A DNA stretch of 64,000 nt from Mercenaria mercenaria (Eukaryota > Mollusca > Bivalvia > Venerida > Veneridae). The position numbers and the translations under genes were made by a program. Below are positions 23,468 through 36,133 of this stretch, piece after piece. Positions within the stretch are counted from its first letter, which is position 1. The number at the start of each line of letters is the position of its first letter. The DNA is taken from the NCBI RefSeq assembly GCF_021730395.1, contig NC_069379.1, forward strand, positions 26,572,501-26,636,500, written 5' to 3'. Under the pieces are notes generated by a model. It worked only from the letters and a program-made list of their open reading frames with translations, was not told where the DNA came from and ran no database searches.

Positions 23468-24617
23468 CATTTGAATTTTAGCTCATTGTGTACACTACGG
23501 TAGCGCTTTCATACTGTCCCACTGACCTGTATACTTTCGCTCGGGGCATTATGGGTAAGAACTATTTTCAACATGGAGTCGTAAACAAGGAAGTGAAAGT
23601 GTGCTTTGCATTTTTAGTTGAATATTCACCATCGTTGTTTCCAGAGTATGATTAATTCTAGTGTATCCATTCTAGTATCATTTAAAATGAAGAATGTAAG
23701 TTATCTGCAGTTTTGCAAATCGATTCATACATGAAAAACGGCATCGTTTAGCTTGTTTACCTGCAAAATACAACAATACTGTTTTTGTTTGTTTGTTTTG
23801 GGTTTAACACCGTTTATCAAATGTGTTTCAGTCATGTAACGGCTGATAGTTTACCTAACCAGTGTTCCTGGATTCTGTACCAGTACAAACCTGTTCTCCA
23901 CAAGTAACTGCCAACTTACCCTCATGAACAGATGAATAGGAGGTGGAGGACTACTATTTGAGACACAATATTGTTTATCAAATAGTCACGGAGAACATAC
24001 ATCCCGCCCGAAGATGGAACTCACGACCCCTCAATCCATTTGAATTTTAGCGCATTGTGTACACTACGGTAGCGCTTTCATACTGTCCCACTGACCTGTA
24101 TACTGTCGCTCGGGGCATTATGGGTAAGAACTATTTTCAACATGGAGTCGTACACAAGGAAGTGAAAGTGTGCTTTGCATTTTTATTTGAATATTCACCA
24201 TTGCTGTTTCCAGAGTATGATTAATTCTAGTGTATCCATTCTAGTATCATTTAAAATGATGAATGTAAGTTATCTGCAGTTTTGCAAATCGATTCATACA
24301 TGAAAAACGGCATCGTGTAGCTTGTTTACCTGCAAAATACAACATGTCTATTTCTGTACTGTTTTTGTTTGTTTGTTTTGGGTTTAACACCGTTTATCAA
24401 ATGTGTTTCAGTCATGTAACGGCTGATAGTTAACCTAACCAGTGTTCCTGGATTCTGTACCAGTACAAACCTGTTCTCCACAAGTAACTGCCAACTTACC
24501 CTCATGAACAGATGAATAGGAGGTGGAGGACTACTATTTGAGACACAATATTGTTTATCAAATAGTCACGGAAAACATACATCCCGCCCGAAGATGGAAC
24601 TCACGACCCCTCAATCC
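23468..24617. repeat. 569-bp tandem duplication containing a SINE
   Basis: Copy 1 (23468-24036) and copy 2 (24037-24617) start with CATTTGAATTTTAG and are nearly identical. Copy 2 has an extra dozen bases (around ATGTCTATTTCTG). Each has a unique front part (CGCTCGGGGCATTATGGGTAAG, CAACATGGAGTCG) and a SINE in its second half. The duplication joined at the SINE body, since only copy 2 carries the SINE tail (GCGCTACCTACTGAGCTG). Confidence 0.85.
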
Positions 24618-24640
24618 GTATATCAACGCGCTACCTACTG
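24352..24640 (+). mobile_element. SINE (GTTTAACRCCGTTT head), complete copy
   Basis: The head GGGTTTAACACCGTTTATC, middle TTCCTGGATTCTGTACC and tail TCACGACCCCTCAATCC then GCGCTACCTACTGAGCTG form a tRNA-derived SINE read with the tRNA-like part at the 3' end in reverse. A tailless copy lies at about 23785-24036. Confidence 0.6.
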
Positions 24641-25056
24641 AGCTGTACATGTACACCATTTCACTAAAAGAATGTACAAAAGTATTGAACGCACCAATTT
24701 TCAGTATCACTATAAATTGTAATAATGTCATTCATACATTATTTAAAAAAAAATTGCAGGACTAATTTCCAAAGTATCAGATCGTTGTAGTCCAGTAAGG
24801 TTTAATGTACAGTCTAGTCAGAAATGGTCCAGACCGAAAAGGCTAAATACCAGACACACACTTTGTTTTCTTGTATTGTATTCTTGTTTTGTTAATTGAT
24901 ATTTTTTCTATACAAATTTGAATAAACAATTTATAATTAGTACGAGTTTATATGATTTTCGAATACTAGTAGTAAAAATCATATTCAATAAAGATTTCTC
25001 AGCTTGCTTCGTAATTTAAAAAATCTCAGAATCTATTTCTCGGTGAGGACAGTCGG

Positions 25057-25142
25057 TGACAGGTAGCTCAGTTGGTTAGAGCACCCCAGACATAGAAGTA
25101 CAATGTCATGGGGAGGTCTCAGGTTCGAATCCTGACCTGGCA
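25057..25142 (+). tRNA. tRNA-like sequence, probably a pseudogene
   Basis: The parts are acceptor halves TGACAGG and CCTGGCA (6 of 7 pairs), A-box TAGCTCAGTTGGTTAGAGC, and T-arm TCAGG-TTCGAAT-CCTGA with a perfect stem. The anticodon region is not a normal 5-bp stem with 7-base loop but a longer hairpin (CCCCAGACAT ... ATGTCATGGGG). Therefore no anticodon is assigned. A tRNA-derived repeat is more likely than a working tRNA. Confidence 0.45.
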
Positions 25143-27313
25143 CTTGTCCACCATATAACCTCCAATTATGTCAATTTACACTTCCAAATTTTAACACATA
25201 AAACTTCAGTTCTACATGTACATTTGATCTTAAAATATTTTTCATAACACAGCACATTTAGAAAGTGTTTCGAGCATTTTGCCATGGAAAACTTATGAGA
25301 TTGATTTATTGTTATAAATTTTGTTGTTGAGCACAATATTCTGTTAACTTTGATATAATGTTACAGTTTAGATACATGAAACAGTAGGTATATACTTATA
25401 AATGTAACATTTAGATTTTTTTAAACTGAGAAACAGGCATGTCCCATGTTTTTAAACTGCAGGTCAATAGACAATACAAACTGGGACATGTTTGTTTTAT
25501 TGGAACAAACATTTCTGTTGTAATTTTAAGAGTAATCAAACTCATTAGTCTACTTTAGATGAATGATGACCAAGATACTAGCATCAGTATATTACATACA
25601 CATATTTGTAAAGGTCACTGTACATAATCCTTATATACTTCTCAATCTGCTGCATGAGCTGTCAAAATAATTGTAGTGATAGAAATAATGGAATCTTTTG
25701 AAACTAAGGGACACTTATTTTTGTATCAAAATAAATTATGAATAAATTCCATTTCAGAAGAAAGGGACTTAATTTAAACATATTGCTTTGTGTTTTAAAT
25801 GGTATGGTTGACATAATATTTACTAAAAGTTTTGGTTGGAAGATGTAAAAAGATGGAGAGAATTTTTGGTCAAATGTTGGAAATTAAACATACTTTCTGC
25901 GAGAAGAATGAACCAAATATTTAACAACTAGCCTGGGAAACAGAATTCTTGTGTGAAATACTATCAAATTAAAACATTGAACACAATCTAGAAACATTTT
26001 AAACATCTTTTATTGACAGTTTATATATATACATCGTTGGCATTCTAGTTATTATTTTCATTTAAGTTATGACTGTATTACCCTTTTACCTCTTACTGAT
26101 CTGATAAAATGTTTTAATGTGTGTACCAGTTATAATATTAATAATCATTAGTAATATTACATGACTTCTTACATAAATATCTGGTCCATAGTTTGTGTTT
26201 TATGACATGTCTAATATTTGAGAATAACAGTGATTATTATTATACCACTTATTGAATAGCTTGCCGGTCAGTATTCATAACTTAGCCTTATTATTATTAT
26301 TGACCAGCAAATGCTTCAATCAATAATTATAATCAATAATTATATTGTATTGAAGTTGTCTGTGCTTAGGATTTTATATGTTTACCTGAAGTGTATTTGT
26401 TTGATATGTTACCCAAGTTTAGTATAAAAATTAGACTGCGAAATAGTGTGTATGAACTTTAATATATGTACAAATAACGCTGGATTTTACAAAGGTGGTT
26501 GTTTTTCACTCATGATAGCGATGTTGAAAACTGAAATCCTGTCAGTTTTATATTGTCCATGATTCATACAAACAACAAGTACTTTTTAGCATTTCCAGTT
26601 AGTAGTAGCAAAGAAATTACTCTCTCTTTGTTCTGTCAGTGGTGCACCAAGGGAAGGACTAGACTATCAGAATTGCAATAGATCTATGTAAACTTAGAGA
26701 AAGTGTTTGGTTATTAACTCTTTGAACAGAATATGATAGACATGTACATTGACTTGGGGTGCCAGCTGGTATAGCAGGCCAAAAAGTATTTATTCTTGAT
26801 GACATGACTTAAGCACTCTATTTTTGTATCATTAAGACGTTTAAGACATTGATCTCATGATATCTAAATTTTCCAATCCATATTTAATATTACAAATTGC
26901 GTTGCAATTCTATAGTATAGGAAAGTGAAAGTAGATTTTCGTTTTTGTCAAAAAATAATTCTATGAGTCATAGAACGATACCGATTATCCTCTCAGTTGA
27001 CCGTATTTTCTCTGAATGCCAAGGCCACAAGAAATATATGCTGGTTGATTTCTGCCAGTTTCCTCCAAAATGTTCAGAACGACATTTTCAGCTTATGGCG
27101 TTGTTTCTTAAGTATACTGTCGCCCACACGAAAGAAAACACACATGAACGAAAGAAAGATAATTATACACATTGTTATTCTGTCGTTCAGTTATCCCTGC
27201 CATAATGACAGGACGACAGTTTCATCATTCTAGCGTACAGTCATTGTTGCAGGATAAAAATCGAGGACAATTGTAAGATAATAGTTTTCTGTCAAATGTC
27301 TTTAAAAATAAAA

Positions 27314-27358
27314 AAATGTCGTTTTGGCGGCGGCGGCGGCGGCGACTAAACGACATTT
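27314..27358. repeat. (GGC)n run enclosed by an 11-bp perfect inverted repeat
   Basis: AAATGTCGTTT at 27314-27324 and AAACGACATTT at 27348-27358 enclose a six-fold GGC repeat. It would form a stem with a GC-rich loop. Function unknown. Confidence 0.7.
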
Positions 27359-27539
27359 CATTATTGTCTTTTGCGTCAACCACCCCGTAACAATGACAGA
27401 ACAGCAGAACGCTAAAATACAGATAAAACTGTCTTCTTGACATACTGTAATTGTTCAAAGTTGCCAGAACGACACAAATCATTGAATGACAAATTAAAAA
27501 CTAGAATTGTGTCCATAGAACACGGATGCCCACACATAC

Positions 27540-27900
27540 TGTGCCATCCTCTATAAAGCAAATACTATCAAAGGATCATAACTGTAAAAATAGTCACAGA
27601 AAAATATCCTACCTGTATGTTCATCTGCTCATCAAGCTTGTTCGTCTGTGAAAGTTTGAAGCAAATCAGGCTGACAGTGTGAGAGAAGTTGGACACACAA
27701 GATTTTTCTCTATATTCCATGTAGAAAACACTACCAAAAGGCAATAACTGTGGTAAAAATAGTCAGAGAAAAAATCCTTCCTTTATAGTCATCTGCACAT
27801 CTAGCTTGTTCATCTGTGAAAGTATGAAGCAAATCAGGCCAATAGTTTGGGAGGAGTTGATGTGTGTGTGTGTGTGGGGGTGGGGGTTGATGGGGCATAA
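27540..27900 (+). repeat. Two diverged units of about 180 bp plus TG run
   Basis: ATCATAACTGTAAAAATAGTC ... CATCTGTGAAAGT.TGAAGCAAATCAGG appears twice (about 27567-27690 and 27745-27840), followed by (TG)n at 27861-27876. It looks like a remnant of a tandem-repeat element of the kind seen at 45-47 kb. Confidence 0.5.
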
Positions 27901-30267
27901 ATATTGTAGTGGGTATGGTTGCGGGTGATAGACATTTTCTGATTTGTCATTGTGTAGTTATGACGCTCCTTTATGACACAATTATTGCGTGTGCTGAAGG
28001 GCCGATCTTGTGTATTGTCGCGATGTATTTTGACAAAAAAAAATGAAAATGTTAGTTCATTATTTTTACACAAACACTTTCTTATTATTGTCCGTTAGTA
28101 TTGACCTGACACTCATTTATATTCGCCAATATTTTCACACGTTTTCGTTATTTAAGAATACTGTATCCTGAAAATATCTGTATTACTAGTAGTAAAACGA
28201 CCTGTAAAGTTAACCAATGACACGATGGCGTAGAGTCAGATGGTCTCTGACATCCACGCACGACAACATGTGTTCGAGTTCATCAGACTTTTTTCTTTAT
28301 AGTATAAAGTGTAGTGAATATATCGATATTGCTTTAATTCTTACATTATTTTATGTAACATTGTTAACGTTTTTAACTGTTTTCTGGCATGATATTTATT
28401 TTTTATTTCGTCTGTTGACGATAGTTGCTTGAATTGTCCGTTCATTGAGCGAACATTTGTCCAGACCTGGAATATCCTGAAAATGTCTGGAAACGCTGAT
28501 GACAAGTTATTTATGTTTAGATCTAAGATTTCTTAAGGAGTTTTAACTGACATTTTCTACAACGTGTAACTGAAACGTGCATATTGAAATATTGAGTATG
28601 TATTTCTTTCTACAAACGAATCATGATAATCAAATGAGCGTGGCAAATTTTCTTCATGTTAAGTTTGCAGATATAGTTTAAAAAATATATTGTCAGAGGA
28701 CAACCCCGATTTGGCAGCCGAGCATTTTTCCGCACAGCTATCTGCAAATGGGGCACGAGGTCATTAGAGTTACCTTGTATTTGTTTTTCAGTAGTTATAT
28801 ATTAAAATTTAGGCTCGGACACCAAATAAATTTACGAAAATATACGAAATATTGAGTGCCAGGTCAATAATTACGAACAATATATTTAAGAACGCGTTTC
28901 ATCTTTCTTTAATTATTTATTCCTTCTTTCGTTTGGGAAATTCATTTATTAATTACCTCAGTCGTTCGTTTTAGTTATTCATTTAGTCAGTCTCTCTCTC
29001 TCTCTCTCTCTCTTATTTATTCATTCATTCGCTTGAATAAAGACACAGTCACAGGTCTAAATATATATGGTTTATTACTAATTTACATCATCAGACTTTA
29101 TAGTATATATAATTTTTATAACATAACAAGCAGAATTATAAAGGTAACAACTATTATTAAATACACTCCCTTATATTATAATACACACAACCAAATAAAA
29201 TATATACACTGAAGAAATGCAGACACATTTGTATAAGAAAGAGATTGGTTTCTGATGTGTAATGCACTGAAAACTGAAAATTAAAAGAAAATCTAAAACG
29301 GAGCTTTCCAAAATTTCACGTACAAGACGATTTAGAGACATTTTGAATTATATCTTACACTTTCTTATTCACATGGACACGTAAAACAACAAAACCAACA
29401 TCTATAAAAACAGTACTACACATATCAGAGATACTAAGCGTATCACTAAACTGATTTTCTATTAGATATTAATTTTTAAATTGTAGAAAATCATCATTAA
29501 GTTAAAATTAGCTAAATATAAAAATAACCGCGGATGTTAAACTTTCTCCGTGAATTAATGTCATGCAACAATAGTTATTTATAATGAACTGTGGTAGTCA
29601 TACTTTGTTATTAAATGTGTTTTATTTTGTAAACCATTTTTATGGATAAATGTTTATTTTGAGTTTACAAAGTAAATGTACTGTAAAATTATTGTCCAAT
29701 CATGAATTTCCTATCGAATCAGAACTGAAAAGTGAACAGTATTTAGGGAAAATGGATTAAAACAAGTTTATCTTTTAATATTCATATTATTACAACTTAG
29801 AAGTATTTTCATTTTCTTTTTTGTTTTATATTAAAAGTTTTCACAACCCGCATGAAAGATATATTTTTTAACAAAAGAACTATGTATACACGTATGTAGT
29901 GTTTCTTTCCTTGCTCTCTGATTTCAACATTATAAATCGAACTTTAAGGACAAGTCGGACAAGTCCAAAACCTCCAACATATGACAACAGTCTTGTATTT
30001 GACCAATGAGAAAGTATATCGCATTCTAAGACTGGTCTCAAGTCTCAGTTTTATCACATTGGATCCTCTCTACTCCAGCCCACGTCTATCAGAACCGGCC
30101 CTCCCGAGCGAGTACTCGACCTATACGAGTATCTGGCACTTTGCCGTCCTATTGTCCTCTGTAATGCAAGCAAAGAAAGAAACGACACACTCAGATTTGC
30201 TGAATAACGTCACTTTTTCTTTCTGTTGAAACAATACTGACTGTCAACTCACTTATCGTCAAGTCTT

Positions 30268-33200
30268 CTACAGCGGATGCAAGTCCGCACTCCCATGGAT
30301 ATCATAAACCGGCGGCTCTAACGCTGTTTCATCTGAAATTAGTGATAAATGATGATAAGTATAATGCTTCGAATAAATGGCCGGGGTTTCCCTAAACACT
30401 ACTATTTGGTCAACCAAAATTGTAACAAGTCTTTTCGTGAAGTGGGACTTTATGGTGCTGTTTATAGATTATACATCATTTTAAAAGTGTCCAGGGATGG
30501 TATCAGACATTCTTTAACATATCCTTGATACAATTCCCAACGTAAAATGATAATTATAAATTATACACTTAGAGGAAATCTGACATAGATTAATCGCTAA
30601 GTGAACCTTCAGACGAATCCATAACATGTACCTGATCAAAATCAGGCAGACCTATATTAAGATTTACAACAACCATTCAATAAATACTTTGAAAGTAATT
30701 TACCAGCCAGCATGACGGCTTACCGGTTAAATATGCTTATTTCATCAAGTCCATTAATTAACATAGACAGTACATCGTATTAAGAAAAGGCTTACTCATT
30801 GCTCTTTCCCTTTCATTTTTCATAGAAGCAGCAGCAACTTCCGCGTCCGTTGGTTCATATTCATGTTGTGTTCCTGATGCCTCGCCCACTTCTTCGTCTG
30901 TCTGTACTTGCATTCGTTGTGTTGCTGGAACTTCGCCAGTTTCTTGATGGGCCACCGAGTCTGGAAGGTTATCTATTACTCTGTCGTTTATAGCCCCATC
31001 TTGGTTGTTCTGCAGAGGTGTATCTTCCCCCTCACCGATGCGTTCACGATTTCGCCTTATGACAATGACAAGGGCTATCACCCCTGTTATTAGTATTATG
31101 CTGATGACTGCAAGTATTGCAGCGATGGTCGTGTATTTGTGATCCTGAATCTTTACAAAGGTTTCATAATTTGTCTCCGGTTCTACTTTAATTTCCTCTC
31201 TTGTTGTTTTGTAGTCTAAAATATACAATTGTATAAACTTTATGTTTGAACAATAACAAGTAATCTTACAATGTTTTCTCGTTTATATGAAATTCTCTGA
31301 GATACATTTTAGGGAGGAAAAAGGTTCATACAAGTTGTTAAATAGTAATGATAAATAACAGTATTATTTTGTAAGTTTCCTTTCTTCTAGTTAGCTATGA
31401 TTTTCATTAACAAAAATTATATTCAACATGAAAACTGGAACGAAGAGGTTCCATGAATTTACGTAAATGATTTTAACTTTAATCATTAAAAGTCTGACAG
31501 AAAATGCCTGTTTTCGTGTAACTTGTTCAGTTCCGGGCCGAAAGGAAATTTTAACTTTAAACTGCAGAAACTTTTAAAATCTAACCAACGTAAAGAAAAC
31601 GCTTACAAGGGCATCTGGTTTTGCAGGTATTGCTTGTGTTTGCAGTTGCTATATCATCTGAACAAACATTCTCGGAGCAATTTTTACACTTGGATCCTCT
31701 TCTTAAGCTATAGCGATCTGTATCACAGTGCAATTTGGAATCTGAAGTGGGAAAACAAATGGTCAATAATTTTATTGTAACAATTTTCTACATGTTCAAA
31801 CAACATCTCGAAATAAGCTGAACCTTTAACTTGTCCACGTACGTAAATTGAATCATAAAAACATTTTAATTTTGCATATTTTTCTGATACTCATAATTGA
31901 ACTGAGAATTCTAATAAAGACTGATTAAATGCAAATCAATAGTTTATTGCATTCACTCAAAATAAAATAGTGTTAGTAATTGTTCATAAGCTTGTTGGAA
32001 TCCCTCCGCCCTTAAAAAGTCGTTATTATATAGGTGATACTGCAGGCGCTGGGCAGATACTAAGATTGTGAGGAGGCACTTTAAACAATATACTAGGGTA
32101 GGCCATCCAATGTGACTTTTGGGTACCGTACACACGTAGAAAACGTCCCGACTAAAGAACATTTTGTAACGGTTACCGCTTTTTCGTGAAAAAAAAATCT
32201 ATTTGCATAACGTACATCCTTTCAAAGTTGGGTGAATTATTTGAGAAAAGAACTGAGAACTGATGGCAAACGCTTTGTGCGGAAGAAAGCACTCATTTTG
32301 CTGTCTTTGACGCTCTTTATCTTATGAAAACCCGCGGAGTTATGAGGACAGTTATAGGCAAACTGTTACCTAAATTGGAAAGTTTTCTTCGTGTGTACGG
32401 TATCCATGTTAAATGGGCTGGACCCCTTATACTCTAGGTATATCAATCAGTTATAATTTTGAAACTAAAGTATTGGCATTTACGTTTATAACACAGAAAA
32501 TTCTATAGAAATAGAAATGAATATTCCCCATGTTTTTATTGCTGTACCTTTGCAGATAGTTTTACTAAGACTCTCTGTGACATTTTCAACATCTGCCAGT
32601 TCCGGTACAACGAACACGTGATCTTCATGTGATGCAACTTTCTCCTGATCTAAAGATGCACCGTTCCCTAAGATCACAACGACTGTCTTTTTCTTCCAAA
32701 TAAGTGAATGGCGAGTGTCAAATTTAGTTGAGGATTCCACCAATATTATAACAAGTTCTGCCTTTGACTTATATTGATTAACTCCGTAGAATGAAAGTAA
32801 ATCTCTATCGATTGCTTTACTGAATGATATTACGTGGTTCTCATCGGGCCTCACATTACTTAGTGTTTCTTTTAGTTGATCAAGCCAGTCGTTATTATCA
32901 CTTGGGATGGAAAATGATGCTAGTTTTTCAATGTCAGATCCTATCAAATTAAGGTCGAAAGAACTTCCTTCCGGAATTGAAGATGCGACACTGCTGAGAA
33001 GTTGGGAAATCTGTTCTTTCTGTCTGTCTGACGTTACGGCATCATCAACGTACACTTTTACATCTAGGGCTTCACAGTCTGCAGCTGTGAAATATATGGT
33101 ATTTTATCAATAATATAATACTTATAAACAGAGTCAAGACGAAAACCTACGATCAATGACGGGTGTGTAGTTTAGCACTCAATGTTGCTAGGATAAAGTC

Positions 33201-35988
33201 AAAATTTGCAGAACAAAATTCTGATGTCTTATTGAATTATTTGCCTGTCAATAGTTATAATTTTTAACACGAAAGCTTTTCGATAAATGTACACTGGCAA
33301 GATAAAAACACATGAATTATATAAGCAAGGCAAAATCCAAAACAGTCCTTTTAAGGCACTGACCTCAAGAATGATCTATCTTTAAAATTGAACTTTAATC
33401 ATATTATTAACATTAGAATATAAGTTTTAATTTCTAAACTTTCTTAAAAATGCTAGATCAAGAAGAAAAAAAAACAGCTCCGAGTCCGGAGTCGGGAATG
33501 GAAGCCGCGGCAATAAAAACTTTCCCGCTGTCTTTACGACCAGCCCCCACACATTGCTCAATATGAAGAGTGCAGATCTACGGAGCGCGGGTCGTGAAAT
33601 CCCGGGTGAGGCGTATGTTCTCCGTGACAATTTGTTAAAAGGTATTACAAATTACCAATACACCACTGAGGACGTTAAATCATTAATTTAAAAGCAGTTT
33701 ACCTCGTGTAAAGTCGTGACATCTGTCAGCAATTAAGTTTCATAGCTTTCTTAACAAACATAGCATTAATTCTTGATAACTAAAACAAAATCTCTGTTTT
33801 TGTTGTCGTACGATCTGGAGGCCAGTGCCTTTAAGTAAACAAATTTATAACCTTAATTTTTTTAAAATGCTTTATTTATTTTGTGTTGCCTGGTGTAGGG
33901 TGTTTATGAATTGTGTGTAACACGTTATGAAAAAAAAAACCCACACAAAAAAACAACATGAAAATACATCAAGCTTAAAATGTACTAGAAGGGACGTTTA
34001 ATATTTCTTTTGTGAGACCAATCCTACAGGTAAATTAATTGTGAATATAGAAATGGGCTAGGAATTTAAAAAAATGCATGTAAACGCGTACTAATTGAAC
34101 GACAGTCCCAAAATAAATGGTAACAGAAAAAGCATTAATATCTGTCCTGATGAGAAACAAACAAGATAAACTGTGTTCATACTGTTCAAATCATATCCAA
34201 AACCGACTTTTAAATCTTTGAATATTTAATAAGTTATATGCTGTGAACCCCGCTTCTCTCTAACGAGCCCACTGTACCTGATAAACACTGTAAAGTGGTA
34301 CATGTACTTTTTAATTAAAAATGACCTTTCGCATGATACCCTAGGATCTTATAACTTGTCAATTATGTAATTATTGCTGTAGATTTTTTTAAGTAAAACT
34401 GAAAAAAAAAAACGGTTTCTTGTCCATAATAAAATTTATCCTTTATTCTGCATCAATATTTAATTTAAACCCCCACATACTAAGACCACGGTAGCCTTAC
34501 TCATTTGGTTTATTGGGATGACTTATTTTTACAGTTGTCATCCCTCTAGTCAAAAATTATCACGTGGCCCCAAAACGTCCTATTATTTGGACTAAGGCCA
34601 CGGTTGAAAGTATTTCTTTTACTTGTATGTTTACTGTCACAAATTTATACGGAATATAAGTATAAATCCCGCACATATAAAATTTTGATAATTATGACTT
34701 TTCTTCATTAAAATGTTTCAATACAGAAAATATTTGTGTACATTACAATATGCACTTAACTTCTATTTATACGTTCAACGATGCATGAGAACCGTAACAA
34801 TCAAACAATAAATTATAATATATAAACATGCTGTCGTTTAAATTTTAATATCATGCGGGAGTACAAGTTCGTTTTCGTAAACATCATGTTTGTAAACATC
34901 AAAGATCGCGTTTTGTAATCTTAACTCAGGGTTCCATATTTTAGTGTTTCTTGTATAAGAAAAACGTGAGCTCAAGCTAAAACAAAACATAATCAGAAAG
35001 TAGAACGGCCATTTAATAAGTAGAGAAATTTTGGGTTGAAAACGTGTAAACACGTATGACCTAGTATTCGAACTGTAGTATTAACCGCACAGTATTTTTA
35101 GCAATATGTAAATAAACAATCAGTATCCTCGTTTGAAATAAAATATTCATTGGTTGGCTTGATGGCGCAGTAGGTTTGGTGGATGGACATGTAACCACTT
35201 GCATCCGTTCAACATTTTTTTTTATTTTGCATTACATACTTTGTGTAAGTTTGTTTTTCTCTGGTTTCTAATTCATTGTTTTGTTTCTTGTTTTCGAATA
35301 AAATCGGAAGTACCTTTAAATCAATCGATACTGAAATTATGAACTGACGATTCTTTTATTAAAGTGAAGTGTAAAGATTGTTATAAAATTTATAAAACTT
35401 AAACTCGTACATCTTACAAATATCACAGGAAAACTGAAAAACAACATCAGATTAAATGCGGAGTGTATTAATTCATAATTACGTGTTAATAATGATATAA
35501 GTTAACGTTATAACTAGATTTACTAACTTGTATTATCTATACAGTGCTTTAGGGTATAGCGGATAGCTAACTAATTTTTCCTGCATTCCAATTCAAAGAA
35601 ATGACAATAATAGTGTTTTTTTTAGTATATCAGACAGAAAACATCTATTCTTTGTATATATGTTGAATCGTATTGAAGAAAAATAAATTAATGAAATACA
35701 GTTTAAAAAACATTTTTTACGGGTCTGGGAATCGAACTCCCTGGGAATCACCGACTGTCTTATGATATTGTTTTGTTTGTTTACATTTCAAAAAACCTTA
35801 ATACTTTCCGATACCTATACAGTATATTAAACGAACACATGGTCATACCGTGTAGAAAATAAAACAATACAGCTAAACAATTTCTTAAAATTCATAATAT
35901 TATGAGACATGAAAAACAACCTACCTTTTCCATTTACACAAGAAAATATAAAAACCAATTCAATGTAAAATACTCGTATACACTTCAT
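30268..35988 (-). CDS. Single-pass surface protein with von Willebrand A domain
   Basis: Join, in coding order: 35988-35925, 33084-32548, 31741-31607, 31215-30796, 30332-30268. All introns are phase 1 with GT-AG borders, giving 406 residues. Exon 1 is a start plus hydrophobic signal peptide (1-21). Exon 2 is a VWA domain (about 28-198), beginning DVKVYVDDAVT and ending VFVVPELADVENVTESL. The MIDAS motif DxSxS is degraded (D35, A37, T39), so metal-dependent binding is doubtful. Exon 3 is a 45-residue module with six cysteines (206, 219, 222, 227, 240, 244), resembling TNFR/GCC2-type repeats. Exon 4 holds a stalk, a membrane segment (about 275-298), a basic stop-transfer and an acidic tail. Exon 5 ends the tail with PPVY (392-395), a WW-domain ligand pattern. 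I infer a cell-surface receptor or adhesion molecule; the ligand is unknown. Joining is by inspection only, but five matching phases make it unlikely to be chance. Confidence 0.8.
33085..35924. other. First intron of the VWA gene
   Basis: A 2.8 kb phase 1 intron. It has a GC-richer patch at 33480-33630 that looks like a diverged SINE-type repeat end (CCCGGGTGAGG) on the minus strand, and a tRNA T-arm relic at about 35720-35755. The rest is unique and AT-rich. Confidence 0.45.
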
Positions 35989-36021
35989 TCCTCCTACAGC
36001 CAGTGCTCAGCGGAATGTAAA

Positions 36022-36133
36022 GGTTTTCCGCTCAAGTTAATTTTAGTAACTGGCAGGTTTTCCCCTTCCTAATTATAGATGAGCAGGTAAAACGCATTAA
36101 TTTGAAAACTGGAAAACTCATATTTGGAAAACC
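36022..36133. promoter_or_regulatory. Cluster of GGAAAACC (Rel/Dorsal-like) sites upstream of the VWA gene
   Basis: Three copies of GGAAAACC or its complement lie at 36022-36029, 36056-36065 (the longer GGTTTTCCCC) and 36126-36133. They are 35 to 150 bases upstream of the start codon of the minus-strand VWA gene. They resemble Rel/NF-kB-family half-sites but match the full consensus imperfectly. A role in immune-type induction is inference. Confidence 0.3.

Larger units (their letters stand above)
24641..30267. other. Intergenic region and likely 3' end of the VWA gene
   Basis: Mostly unique AT-rich DNA with the tRNA-like sequence, a tandem-repeat remnant, a (GGC)n hairpin (27314-27358) and a CT run (28991-29012). 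On the minus strand an AATAAA lies near 29070, about 1.2 kb past the VWA stop, and could be its poly(A) signal. An open frame at 26945-27205 lacks splice or family support. Confidence 0.4.

Noticed and set aside
25057-25142. Functional tRNA gene
   Set aside because: No standard anticodon stem-loop can be drawn.
26945-27233. Two overlapping frames of about 80 codons
   Set aside because: No splice signals, family match or codon pattern to support them.
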